DNA of 64,000 bases, from NCBI RefSeq assembly GCF_006540085.1, contig NZ_BJOG01000001.1, positions 248,001 through 312,000 on the forward strand, in the 5' to 3' direction. The translations under genes and the position numbers were made by a program. The DNA comes from Microbacterium oxydans. GTDB lineage: Bacteria > Actinomycetota > Actinomycetes > Actinomycetales > Microbacteriaceae. Positions 17,501 through 25,139 of this stretch are shown here, one piece after another (positions within the stretch are counted from its first letter, which is position 1; each line of letters opens with the position of its first letter). The notes below the pieces were generated by a model. The model was not told the origin of the DNA. It did not search any database and was given only the letters and a program-made list of their open reading frames with translations.

Positions 17501-20500
17501 ATCAGCGTGATGTTGTCGCGCTCCGTGTCGCTGCCGTTCCCTGCCGCCGAGGTCCAATCCCCGCGCAGCGTGTTCCACACGACTCCGGGGTCGGCGTCGT
17601 TGAAGGTCTGGTCGGCGCTCACCCAGCGGTCGGCGGTGGCACTGTCGTCACGAACGACGTTGCGCAGCTCCCACGTGAGGAATGTCGGTCGGTACTGTCC
17701 GACGGCGGAGGTGGCGAGCCCGGAGCCGGGTTCCGGCCTGGTCGGGTCGGAGCTGGCGGTGCGGGCGGCGTCATCCGGACGGTAGACGAGCCGCACACCG
17801 GTGGTTCCGGCGGTCTGCTCCGGGGTGAGGGTGTAGCCGATGAACCCGTCCGCTCCCATCCACGAACCGCCGGGCGCAGAGATGGGTGTCCACGCGCCGT
17901 CGACGAACAGCCAGACCTCGGTGATGTCGTCCCAGGCCAGCAGCGGATCGTCGGCGAGGGTGACGGGGTCGATGCTCAGCAGATCGAACGCCTGGAAGAC
18001 AGTCGTCGCCGCGCCGGCGGGATCGGTGTCCAGGGCGGTCGCGGGATCCGTCAGGTTGAGGACGTCGATCCCCGGGGTCCCCGTCCGCCACTCGTTGCGG
18101 GTGGACACGATGGCGCCGGACTGCGCATCGACGAAGTCGACGTCGGTGGTCTTGTCTCCGGTCTCGACCCAGCGCTTCTCGGCGTCGACTCCCGCGCCCT
18201 CGCCGGTCGCCGGCGTCTGGACGCCGATCGTGTCCTGATCGGTGACCACGGCGCTGTCGATGCCGTCGGGGAGGCCGTCGACATCGCCGTGGCTCTGCGC
18301 CGTGGCCTCGTTCTCGTACACGGTGGGTCGCTGCGCCGACTGCTCGTCTTCGGGATCGTCACGCGGGTCGGTGGGGCCCGATCCGTCGCGCAGGTCCGTC
18401 CGCGCCTCGAAGACGAGGTTCGGCTCGACGCTGAAGCCCTGGGCGAAGCCGTCCGGATTGTCGAACGTGAAGCGGACGCCGGTGACGTCTGCGGGCGTGT
18501 CCGGAGGTGTGAGGGCGGCTGCGAACTCCGCGCGGCTCATCTGGAATGTCTGCGCCGTCGCTCCGGTGCTCACCGTGGCGAGCGTGACCCAAGTGCCGTC
18601 CGGGCGCTGGTACTCGGCGGTCGCCGTGGTGTTCGGCGGCACCTGTGTCGGGGCGATGCCCACGAGGTCGAACGCGTTCCAGAAGTCGTCGACCTGGTCT
18701 TCACGCCAGGTGTCTTCGACGACGATCTGCGTCGGATCGACCTGCGCCACACCTGTCGCCGTCGTGGCGGTCAGACTTGCGACGACGCTGTTCCCCGGCT
18801 CGACCGCACCCCTCGGGCTGATCCGCTTGTCGAGCGCGACATCGATCTGCGGGAAGTAGACCGCGATGTCGGCGGAGGCGGAGTCATCTGCCGTTCCCAC
18901 GTCGTTCGTAGCCGTGACGTCGATCGTGTTCGTGCGCTGATGGGTCGGCGCCTCGGTACTCACCAACGAGAGGGAAGGGTCGATCGCGACGTCGATCGTG
19001 GCGGCCGCGTTCGCGGGGATCTCCCCCGTGAACTCGATGACGAACCCGGTGACGGTCCCCGACGGCGGAGCCGGAGACGCGGAGTCGGCGAACGGCACAG
19101 GCGCCTGGGCGACTCCGTCGATGTACCAGGTGATGGTTCCCGCTGTCGCTCCCGCGGGATAGTCGATGCCGGACGGGAATCCGCCGAACACCATGTCCGC
19201 GTCGAAGAAGCCCAGATCCGAGATGGTGAGGCTGTCCACGGGACCGTTCGAGGTGTTGGTCGCCGTGAGCTCGGCGGTCGCCTCGCCCCCTGCCGCGAGC
19301 TCGGCGGGGGTGATCGTCTTGCCCGCGAGCACCCCGATCGTCAGCGGTCCGATCTCGTAGGGCGCGGTGGCGTCGTCGCTCGCCGTCGCTCCGCCCGGGG
19401 CGTTGACGGTCGAGGTGATGCTGTTGGTGACGGAGTCGCCGGTCGCGAGCGTGCTGCCGTCGTTGCGATCCGTGGCGCGTTGACCGACGGAGAACGCCGT
19501 GGACGCGGTCGCATCGGAGCCGATCGTGCCGCCCGAGTACGTCAGCCGGATGCCCCCGACGTCTGCCGGGTCGACACCGGTGGGAAGAGCCGGGGTGGCC
19601 CCTGGCGTGCCCGCCTGCCAGCTCCATGTGCCGGATCCCTCGTCGTAGACATAGGCGTCGACCTGCACGGCTGTCGCTGCCGGAGGCAGGGTCGTCGCCC
19701 CGAATCCCTGGAAGTCGACGACGCGGAACGGGTTGTCGGACGCCAGCGTCGTCGCGCCGTCGGCTGCCGTCGTCGGCTCCTGGATGACGAGCGTCTCCGC
19801 GCCGATGTTCGACTGGTTCTGCGCGCCGAGCGTGATCTCCGACGTCTCGCCCGGATCGAATTGCTGGGACGCGGGCGTCCAGCTCTTGCTCGCCTCGACC
19901 CCGATGACGGTGTCGACCGTGACGACCGCATCCGCGGAGTCCGTGATCGTCGCCGGCAGGTCGCCTGGACCGTTGTCCCAGTCGGCCGATGCCGTGTTCG
20001 TGACGGTGTCGCCGTTGTGCTGCCAGTCCGCGGGCAGATCGAGGGGTGCCCGGAGCACCACGCTGAGTTTGAGGGTCCCGCCCGCTTCCAGCCCGATGCC
20101 GCCATCGACCGGCTGCTGGAAGACCACGCGGACGGTGCAGTCGTCGCTGACCTCGACGGGGACGCCGTTCTCCTCGACGCACCCCGTGGTGGTCGCGGTG
20201 AGCGGCAGGTCAGACGGCGTATAGGAGGATCCGACGAACTGGAACCCCGCGAACTCCTCCGGGAGCGTGTCGGTGAGCACGACGTTGAGACAGTCGACGT
20301 CGTCGCAGACCAGGTCGACCGTGTAGGTGAACTCATCTCCAGGGCCGAGGGTGTCCTGCGTATCCAGCCCGTCGACGCGCTTGTCGATGCGGAGCGAGGA
20401 CTCGGCCGCCTGGGCTGCGAGGGGAACGACGAGGCCCGCGCCGACCAGGGCGAAGACCGCGACGAGGGAGAGGAGGAATTTCCGCAGTCGACCCTCAATG

Positions 20501-20520
20501 GGCTGTGACGTCGTCGACAT
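14545..20520 (-). CDS. Giant LPTTG-anchored surface protein with repeated DUF11/isopeptide-type domains
   Basis: 1,991 residues. A signal peptide spans about residues 11-42 (KFLLSLVAVFALVGAGL ... AAQAAE). It is followed by about ten immunoglobulin-like units of roughly 130-180 residues in which words such as VDKTVTPATV, LAKTITPDAI, VALDKRIS and AGKTITPAEL recur. The Lys of these units suggests intramolecular isopeptide bonds. A DUF5979-like unit (LAVQKVVVGDTG) and a Pro/Gly linker precede LPTTG at about residue 1955, then a membrane helix and an RRRR tail. It should be linked to the cell wall by a sortase. The ATG at 20520 is preferred to the TTG at 20553. It probably acts as an adhesin or surface stalk; ligand unknown. 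Confidence 0.88.
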   Translation of the reverse strand: MSTTSQPIEGRLRKFLLSLVAVFALVGAGLVVPLAAQAAESSLRIDKRVDGLDTQDTLGPGDEFTYTVDLVCDDVDCLNVVLTDTLPEEFAGFQFVGSSYTPSDLPLTATTTGCVEENGVPVEVSDDCTVRVVFQQPVDGGIGLEAGGTLKLSVVLRAPLDLPADWQHNGDTVTNTASADWDNGPGDLPATITDSADAVVTVDTVIGVEASKSWTPASQQFDPGETSEITLGAQNQSNIGAETLVIQEPTTAADGATTLASDNPFRVVDFQGFGATTLPPAATAVQVDAYVYDEGSGTWSWQAGTPGATPALPTGVDPADVGGIRLTYSGGTIGSDATASTAFSVGQRATDRNDGSTLATGDSVTNSITSTVNAPGGATASDDATAPYEIGPLTIGVLAGKTITPAELAAGGEATAELTATNTSNGPVDSLTISDLGFFDADMVFGGFPSGIDYPAGATAGTITWYIDGVAQAPVPFADSASPAPPSGTVTGFVIEFTGEIPANAAATIDVAIDPSLSLVSTEAPTHQRTNTIDVTATNDVGTADDSASADIAVYFPQIDVALDKRISPRGAVEPGNSVVASLTATTATGVAQVDPTQIVVEDTWREDQVDDFWNAFDLVGIAPTQVPPNTTATAEYQRPDGTWVTLATVSTGATAQTFQMSRAEFAAALTPPDTPADVTGVRFTFDNPDGFAQGFSVEPNLVFEARTDLRDGSGPTDPRDDPEDEQSAQRPTVYENEATAQSHGDVDGLPDGIDSAVVTDQDTIGVQTPATGEGAGVDAEKRWVETGDKTTDVDFVDAQSGAIVSTRNEWRTGTPGIDVLNLTDPATALDTDPAGAATTVFQAFDLLSIDPVTLADDPLLAWDDITEVWLFVDGAWTPISAPGGSWMGADGFIGYTLTPEQTAGTTGVRLVYRPDDAARTASSDPTRPEPGSGLATSAVGQYRPTFLTWELRNVVRDDSATADRWVSADQTFNDADPGVVWNTLRGDWTSAAGNGSDTERDNITLIDQPPLVSVDKTVTPATVTIPESADVDPANYPTVMFDIAARNDSTARASYVRVTDPIPCTPGAADQCVSAADAWADDPFDGADYDAGTNPYERLDVLSLAFSYPADQVDPATSTVTLWDRADGTLSTRTMSVTAASALAEADLATVVGVSVVFHGIHPETDGGSIRAGEALEVQIETRVRQYERSDAGQLVEPGAVANDVIAQSYDPVLTPSGSASRPNDTARDTVELIGALLDVTLAKTITPDAILETELANPVTVTLDATDGVSTAATQQVTITDADADFWNTVRLAPDPALSVVLPAGADQVRIDVLVGTTWAEGVFAATAAFPAGIDPATVVGVRAVFRNAAGDVFSRNAPPDDWTAQLSFDVVVLTTQRDGSPLVLPATVPNAATAESARLDGLYPAAEDQGDAELAIDPGTHQLDVVKSQPGTSHVVSIGASLPWTLQFTNTGTGFVTIDQLTDQLPEYLDWDFSPPTYQTSAGGTLSTDVSALIDDTGKNVTFTWPEGGDRMSPGEVFTITVNLVLAPGLALDQFTTNSFVVTTAEDLDSCTNASGNGEGTVPDLAADQCGTTNYVQPSPGGALAAYKYVKGEIDGDLVDGQVNLNNPDAACPLDPDGYTRTPCAAYTAVGATDDWRLSVVNGGTVGFPTVSIVDPLPRIGDRLLATGTARNSTYAPVLLPDSLTANVLPSGAVFTLDVTTSASPCVGTGPTSAWFDDLLCDTTATWTPADSYGGAWEDVTGIRVMIDFTGTATGSFGPGDVLSLHYETQNVPESTTYPDLAPIAVPDAGGIAWNQMGAVGTDAGGREYSVAPVQAGVLLQDGDLAVQKVVVGDTGRAPTTFDFRLECSVAGVPLALPAGGIITVSEQSQLKGRLDALPLGSTCVVSEVGDVGAHGEQSRLGDGQTVTITTPSVADAEPPTTQTASITNVYPILPPEPVVPPGPLPDGGGGLPTTGVDGASASLLAGIGVLLLLAGAVLIRRRRGAVS

Positions 20521-20671
20521 GGTGCTCGTTTCGTGGGGAAGCCACAAGGGCAACGAAGGAGTGCAGGCCGCCGACAGGTCGATGGATCAGTGATGAGGCC
20601 GGGTCGGAGACCACGTGTTCATGTTCTGGCGAGTATAGGAGCGCGAGTCCGCGTCGTTCTAGGGGGATTCT

Positions 20672-20704
20672 TCAGGTCCTCACCCTGCCGGGGTGAGGAC
20701 CTGA
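20672..20704. terminator. 14-bp hairpin between divergent genes
   Basis: Perfect 14-bp arms starting TCAGGTCCTCACCC with a TGCCG loop. Both flanking genes are read away from it, so it is not a simple gene-end terminator. It may insulate the two promoters or act in the leader of the surface-protein mRNA. Confidence 0.5.
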
Positions 20705-20720
20705 GGCCACGGAAGCCAAT

Positions 20721-20750
20721 AGTTGCCGCACGCAACTGAGCTGTTACCAT
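20721..20750 (+). promoter_or_regulatory. MarR operator and leaderless promoter
   Basis: Dyad AGTTGC-CGCAC-GCAACT (20721-20737) covers the -35 region. TACCAT (20745-20750) is the -10, and the ATG follows 6 nt later. Such a site is typical of MarR autoregulation. Confidence 0.6.
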
Positions 20751-20756
20751 TGAGAC

Positions 20757-21254
20757 ATGGCTGTCCACGACGAGCTCGATGACATCCGTGACGCGCTGGT
20801 CCGAGTGGTCGCGGAGTGGACGCAGAGCGAACTGCAGGTGCGGATCGCCGAGAGCGTCGACGACTCCCTCGACGCTCTCGAGGTGCGGGCCCTGTATCTG
20901 GTCGGCATGAGCGGAGGCTCCCTCGGATTCGGCCGCCTGGCCGATCGGGCGGCACTGTCACGTCCCACCACCTCGAAGCTGGTCTCGCGCATGTCGGCTC
21001 GAGGATTCTTCGACCGGATCCGATCAGGACGCACGGTCGATGTACGGCTGACGGATGCCGGCCAGGTGGCGTATGCGCGCCTCGTCGACGCCGGGCAGCA
21101 GATGGTCGGCGGAGCTCTCGCAGGGTGGTCCGTGCAGGAGATCACCCAGTTCCAGGCTCACCTCAGCCGATTCGTCGCCGCCCTCCCCGGGGCGACGCTC
21201 GCGACCACATCCCGGTCGTCCGATCTCGTCCCATCACCCCTGGAGGAAAAATGA
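20757..21254 (+). CDS. MarR-family transcriptional regulator
   Basis: 165 residues with a winged helix. The recognition helix is near LSRPTTSKLVSRMSARGFFDRI, followed by the wing (SGRTVDVRLTDAG). MarR proteins bind small phenolics or oxidants and release DNA. It overlaps the SDR gene by 4 bp (ATGA). The operator dyad in its own promoter suggests that it represses this two-gene operon; the inducer may be the SDR substrate. Confidence 0.85.
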   Translation: MAVHDELDDIRDALVRVVAEWTQSELQVRIAESVDDSLDALEVRALYLVGMSGGSLGFGRLADRAALSRPTTSKLVSRMSARGFFDRIRSGRTVDVRLTDAGQVAYARLVDAGQQMVGGALAGWSVQEITQFQAHLSRFVAALPGATLATTSRSSDLVPSPLEEK

Positions 21255-22054
21255 CCCGCACGTATGTCATCACCGGCGCCGCATCCGGTATGGGCGCCGC
21301 CACCGCCGAGTTGCTGCGCACGCAGGGACACTCCGTCATCGGCGTCGATCTGGCCGGAGTGGAGGTCACGGGCGACCTGTCGACGCCCGCAGGCCGCCTC
21401 GCCGCCGCGGACGCGGTGATCGCGGCTGCCGACGGAGGCATCGACGCGGTCATCGCATGCGCCGGGATTTCGGCGCCCATCGCCAAGACCATGGCCATCA
21501 ACTACTTCGGCGTGACCGAGTTCCTGACTGCCCTGCTGCCGAGCCTGAGCCTGGCGGACCAGCCTCGTGCCGCGGTGGTCTCCTCGATGGCCTCGTTGCA
21601 GCCCGTCTCGGCTGATCTCGTCGATGCAGCACTGAGCGGCGACGAGAACCGCGCGCTCGAGATCGGGGACCAGCTCGCCGCCACGGCGGAGGGCGGGTTC
21701 CTGAACTACTCCTCGAGCAAGCGCGCACTGTCGCGGTGGGTCCGCCGCGCGTCCGTCTCGGAGGAATGGGCGGGCGCCGGCATCCCCCTGAACGCCGTCG
21801 CACCGGGAACCGTCATCACGGCGATGACCGCCGGATTGCTCGCGAGCCCTGAGGGACTGGCGCAGGTCGACGCCGCCGTGCCGATGCCGCTGAACTACCA
21901 CCAGCCCGCATCCTCGATCGCCGAGCTGCTCGTGTGGCTGACGAGCCCGGCCAACACCCACATGGCGGGCCAGACCATCTACTGCGACGGCGGCGCCGAT
22001 GCCGTGCTGCGCGGCGACGACATCTGGTCCTGGAACGACGCACCGCGCGACTGA
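21251..22054 (+). CDS. Short-chain dehydrogenase/reductase
   Basis: 267 residues. The NAD(P) loop is TGAASGMG, NAG is replaced by ACAGIS, and the catalytic Tyr-Lys pair is YSSSKRAL with Ser in VSSMASL. The pattern VDLAGVEVTGDLST and the long loop after SSM are those of 3-alpha-hydroxysteroid dehydrogenase/coniferyl alcohol dehydrogenase-like SDRs. It would oxidise or reduce a hydroxyl or carbonyl on an aromatic or steroid-like compound. CTGGAGG lies ahead of the ATG. A strong terminator follows. Confidence 0.82.
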   Translation: MTRTYVITGAASGMGAATAELLRTQGHSVIGVDLAGVEVTGDLSTPAGRLAAADAVIAAADGGIDAVIACAGISAPIAKTMAINYFGVTEFLTALLPSLSLADQPRAAVVSSMASLQPVSADLVDAALSGDENRALEIGDQLAATAEGGFLNYSSSKRALSRWVRRASVSEEWAGAGIPLNAVAPGTVITAMTAGLLASPEGLAQVDAAVPMPLNYHQPASSIAELLVWLTSPANTHMAGQTIYCDGGADAVLRGDDIWSWNDAPRD

Positions 22055-22065
22055 TCCCTGCCAGA

Positions 22066-22104
22066 CGAGAAGGCCCGATCCGGTTCACGGATCGGGCCTT
22101 CTCG
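22066..22104 (+). terminator. Rho-independent terminator after the SDR gene
   Basis: A perfect 17-bp stem starting CGAGAAGGCCCGATCCG with a GTTCA loop, 12 bp past the stop. Confidence 0.9.
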
Positions 22105-22132
22105 TCGTATCCATCACGCGGCGTCCCCCGCG

Positions 22133-22167
22133 GTTATTTTGAATGACTAAAAATAACGTGATATTGT
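22133..22167 (+). promoter_or_regulatory. Promoter with AT-rich dyad
   Basis: TTGAAT (22139-22144), 17 bp, then TATTGT (22162-22167). A dyad GTTATTTT (22133-22140) / AAAATAAC (22150-22157) overlaps the -35 and spacer. The first gene starts at 22360, leaving about 185 nt of leader in which no confident gene is seen. Confidence 0.55.
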
Positions 22168-22359
22168 CGGAGGGAACCGGACGGCCAGATCGTCTTTCCC
22201 TTCATCGACATCCGACAGCTCTTCGGGAAGGCACCTGGCCGCAGGACGAGCATGCCGTCCATCGGGGGCGCATCGCCCCAGGGTGGCTTCGGCGCGCCCG
22301 CGCACAGGACCGAGCGCGCCCGCATCCGACGGCGCCCGGCGAGACGAGAGGAAGCACTG

Positions 22360-22626
22360 ATGAAGGAGACCCGAGACCGCTGGAAGCCGAACCCGGTGTT
22401 CAGTTCGATGCCGCATTCGATGGGCCGAGGCTCCCGCGAAGACATCGTCTGGGAGGCTCTCGACCGGGTCAACGGCAAGCCCGCCCCCACGATGGGAACG
22501 ATGCAGGCCGCGATGGGGAACGAGGCCCAGATCCACATCGTCCATGACACGATCCGCGCCTATCTCGACGCGCACGGTCTCGACGACACCAGCGAGTTCG
22601 GTGTCCGCGCCGGAGACGTCGCATGA
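22360..22626 (+). CDS. Small protein of unknown function
   Basis: 88 residues (MKETRDRWKPNPVFSSMPHS...). It is soluble and without a recognised domain. GAGAGGAAG lies 5 nt before the ATG at 22360, which decides against the ATG at 22252 in the same frame. ATGA overlap with the next gene makes a two-gene operon. Confidence 0.6.
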   Translation: MKETRDRWKPNPVFSSMPHSMGRGSREDIVWEALDRVNGKPAPTMGTMQAAMGNEAQIHIVHDTIRAYLDAHGLDDTSEFGVRAGDVA

Positions 22627-22925
22627 GGGGGAGGGCTGGCAAGGCCGACCTGACGATGCGCATCCGCCCGACCGAGCTGTGCCGCACTCCACCCGAAACA
22701 CTGAGCGGGGACCAGTTCATCGCCCGACTCGGGTCCGTCGGTCTCGGCAGCACGTCCTATGTGGTCGGACGTCGCGACCCGCACGCCCCGGATTGGATCG
22801 TGCTCGACTACGCCACCGGAGCACACGAAAGGGTGTGGAGACACACGGGCGGCGATGCGGCAGGCGTGCTCACCTACGTACTGGTCGACGACGACTCCTC
22901 GAAGGGGTACGTCTCGGCTGCCTGA
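22623..22925 (+). CDS. Small protein of unknown function, second of the pair
   Basis: 100 residues, soluble, containing SYVVGRRDPHAPDWIVLDYATG. No family is recognised. Its start overlaps the upstream stop (ATGA), so the two are translationally coupled and probably act together. Confidence 0.6.
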   Translation: MRGRAGKADLTMRIRPTELCRTPPETLSGDQFIARLGSVGLGSTSYVVGRRDPHAPDWIVLDYATGAHERVWRHTGGDAAGVLTYVLVDDDSSKGYVSAA

Positions 22926-22957
22926 CGATCGCTGCGTGACGATCACCGCCTGACGGG

Positions 22958-23596
22958 TCAACCGCCGAACACGACCACCGCTCCGGGCCGAGCACGCGCG
23001 GCCCGGAGCGCCACGGCGGCCAGGGCTCCGGTGGCGAGGATGCGCGTCAAGATCAGCACGTTGGAGACCGTGATCATAGCGTTCTGGTCGGATACGCCGC
23101 CCGACATGACGGCGAACTCCATCAGCGAGCCCAGCACCACCGCGGCGAGCGCGATCGCCGGGATGAGCCTCCAGGGTGTCACCAGCGTGCTGCGCAGGAC
23201 TCCGGCGACGATCGTCCCCGACAGCGCCAGTTCCACGAGGGCGTTCACGTAGATCGGCACGGCGGAGCTGAAGTCGAACGATGCCGTCAGCAACAGCGGA
23301 CCGATGGGCAGCCAGCCCGCGAGAAGAAAGAGGGAGACGACCGCACCCCTCGGCAACCGCGGGGTGTCGTCACGGCGCGCAGCTCCGATCCCGGCGGCGA
23401 CGAGCGCGAGGCTGAAGGCGAGGGTGGCCGCTGTCGACATCCCGACGAGAGCCTCGACATCGAGGGACCCGGGAAGACTGCGGAAAGCTGCCAGCAGAGC
23501 TGAGACGACGAACAGCCCGCCGGATGTCAGCCACCAGGGCGACCACCGCGATGACACGCCCTCGACCGTCACCCCCGAGGTCTCAGATCCACTCAT
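22958..23596 (-). CDS. Multi-pass membrane protein of unknown function
   Basis: 212 residues with about six hydrophobic segments (for example SGGLFVVSALLAAF, AATLAFSLALVAAGIGA, AVVSLFLLAGWLPIGPLLL). There is a hydrophilic N-terminus of about 18 residues and an Arg-rich loop near the end. No transporter signature is recognised. Confidence 0.65.
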   Translation of the reverse strand: MSGSETSGVTVEGVSSRWSPWWLTSGGLFVVSALLAAFRSLPGSLDVEALVGMSTAATLAFSLALVAAGIGAARRDDTPRLPRGAVVSLFLLAGWLPIGPLLLTASFDFSSAVPIYVNALVELALSGTIVAGVLRSTLVTPWRLIPAIALAAVVLGSLMEFAVMSGGVSDQNAMITVSNVLILTRILATGALAAVALRAARARPGAVVVFGG

Positions 23597-23742
23597 CGCT
23601 CACCACTTCATCGTCGGGGACAGGTCCTGCACCCACCCTGTCAGATGCCGCGGGGAACCCACGAGTCGAGCGATCGGCCCAACCGCGTGGCAACCTGGAT
23701 GAGGCACCGTCCGACCCCGAGCCGAGAGCGTCACGACCTTCG

Positions 23743-24711
23743 ATGGATATCCGCATCACGCATGTCGACCCGCAGAACACCGCGCTGCTGAACCAGTGGA
23801 ACGGCATCCTCAGCGGCGGATACGCGGCCGGACGCCGGAAGGTGTGGTCTCGCAGCGATGAGGCGACGCGTCGGCAGTTCCAGAACCCGCATCCGACCCG
23901 CAGGTCAGTGCTGTTGCTCGCGGAGATCGGCGGAGTGCCGGTGGGTGCCGCAGAGGCCCACGTGCACCCCGGAGATCCGGCCGACGTCGAGATCGCCGTT
24001 CTCGATCGCTTCCGTCGCCGCGGGATCGCCCGCGCCCTGCTCCGCGCTGTCCGCGACGCAGTGCGCGGCACCGCCACACTCGTGCGCACCGAGACGTACT
24101 CCGAAGCGGGGGTCTCGTTCGCGCAGTCGGAGGGGCTGCGGGTCGGTATACGCGAGAGCCGGCAGGTGGTCGACCTGCCCCTGCCGGCGGGAACGCTCGA
24201 AAGCCTGCCCGCTGCGCACCCGGACATCGAGGTCGTCTCGTGGGTCGGCGCGTGTCCGGACGCGCTGCTCGCCGACTGGGCGCGGCTTCGCACGCACATG
24301 TCGGACGACGTGCCGATGGGCGACCTCACCCGAACTGCAGCAGCTGCCGACGTCGCAGCGGTTCGCCGGAACGAGCAGCGCATGTCGGAGCAGGGCTATG
24401 CGCTCGTGCGGAGCGTCGCACGAATCGAGGGGAACGCCGTCGGCTACACGGAGATCCTGCTGTCCCGGCCCGACCCGACGATCGTGCTGCAGGACGACAC
24501 CTTCGTCGAGGAGCGGGTGCGAGGTCGCGGCATCGGCCGGGCCCTGAAGGTCGCCAATCTGCGACTGCTCATGACCCTCCCGGAGAGCTCGGCGTCACGA
24601 TTCCTGCAGACCTACACGGCGCCGACGAATGCGCCGATGCTCGCCCTCAACCGATCGGTCGGCTTCACCGAGGTCGACGTCCTCACGGTTCTCGAAGGTC
24701 CGCTGGGCTGA
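23743..24711 (+). CDS. Tandem GNAT N-acetyltransferase
   Basis: 322 residues with two GNAT folds. The first (residues about 1-145) has the acetyl-CoA motif LDRFRRRGIARALLRAV; the second has EERVRGRGIGRALKVANL. Two-domain GNATs of this type occur widely in actinobacteria; the substrate is unknown, and mycothiol-like acceptors or antibiotics are possible only by analogy. The ATG at 23743 is the first Met in front of the fold. A long open frame upstream is not family-like. Confidence 0.78.
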   Translation: MDIRITHVDPQNTALLNQWNGILSGGYAAGRRKVWSRSDEATRRQFQNPHPTRRSVLLLAEIGGVPVGAAEAHVHPGDPADVEIAVLDRFRRRGIARALLRAVRDAVRGTATLVRTETYSEAGVSFAQSEGLRVGIRESRQVVDLPLPAGTLESLPAAHPDIEVVSWVGACPDALLADWARLRTHMSDDVPMGDLTRTAAAADVAAVRRNEQRMSEQGYALVRSVARIEGNAVGYTEILLSRPDPTIVLQDDTFVEERVRGRGIGRALKVANLRLLMTLPESSASRFLQTYTAPTNAPMLALNRSVGFTEVDVLTVLEGPLG

Positions 24712-24764
24712 CGACTCGCTCCCGCATGCCGGGTCGATTCTCCGCGTGGTTCCGGTGCCCTCGG

Positions 24765-24968
24765 TCAGGCGACGGTGTCGGCCTCGGCCTCGGCATCGGC
24801 ATCGGCATCGGCATCGGCATCGGTGTCGTCGGGGAGGGACCCCATGCTCGTGGAGGACGTCGTAGAGGGGGCGAGTGAAGCGCAGGCCGCGAGTTCGAGC
24901 GCCGAGGTGCTGAGTCCGACGGCGGCGAGCGCGAGAGCGAAGCGAGGACTGGGGGTGCGTGAGGTCAC
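24765..24968 (-). CDS. Small lipoprotein with Asp-Ala repeat tail
   Basis: 67 residues. The signal segment RFALALAAVGLSTSALELAACAS has a lipobox LAAC. After a Ser/Thr linker the C-terminus is a run of Asp-Ala then Glu-Ala pairs. The GTG at 24968 follows AGGGAAGG. It is exported and acylated. The acidic tail could bind cations; this is inference. Confidence 0.55.
   Translation of the reverse strand: MTSRTPSPRFALALAAVGLSTSALELAACASLAPSTTSSTSMGSLPDDTDADADADADAEAEADTVA
24781..24826 (-). repeat. Hexanucleotide repeat (GCATCG)n
   Basis: About five perfect GCATCG units flanked by two GCCTCG variants, encoding the Asp-Ala/Glu-Ala tail of the small lipoprotein. Slippage would alter tail length in steps of two residues without a frameshift. 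Confidence 0.75.
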
Positions 24969-25092
24969 GGGATGCCTTCCCTGAGGACGGGAACTTCCAT
25001 CGTCGCGCCGACGACGGCGTACGGCATCCGCCGAGGGTAGGGACGATGTCGTCCTGCAGACGGATGTTTCACGACCCACCCCTCGGAACCAC

Positions 25093-25128
25093 CTCGGACC
25101 CCCGCCCGGATAAGGGCAGGGGTCCGAG
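25093..25128. terminator. Terminator of the MFS gene
   Basis: CTCGGACCCC and GCCC pair with GGGC and GGGGTCCGAG, with one internal mismatch, just past the stop of the leftward MFS gene. Confidence 0.7.
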
Positions 25129-25139
25129 CGCTACGCAAC

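Noticed and set aside
18289-20508. A 739-codon open frame on the + strand opposite the surface-protein gene
   Set aside because: It is Arg/Gly/Asp-rich with no domain and lies antisense to a clear LPTTG protein; long antisense frames are normal in DNA of this GC content.
22143-22547. Open frame starting inside the AT-rich promoter at 22.1 kb
   Set aside because: It begins upstream of the predicted transcription start, overlaps a better-supported gene in another frame and has a shadow-like composition.
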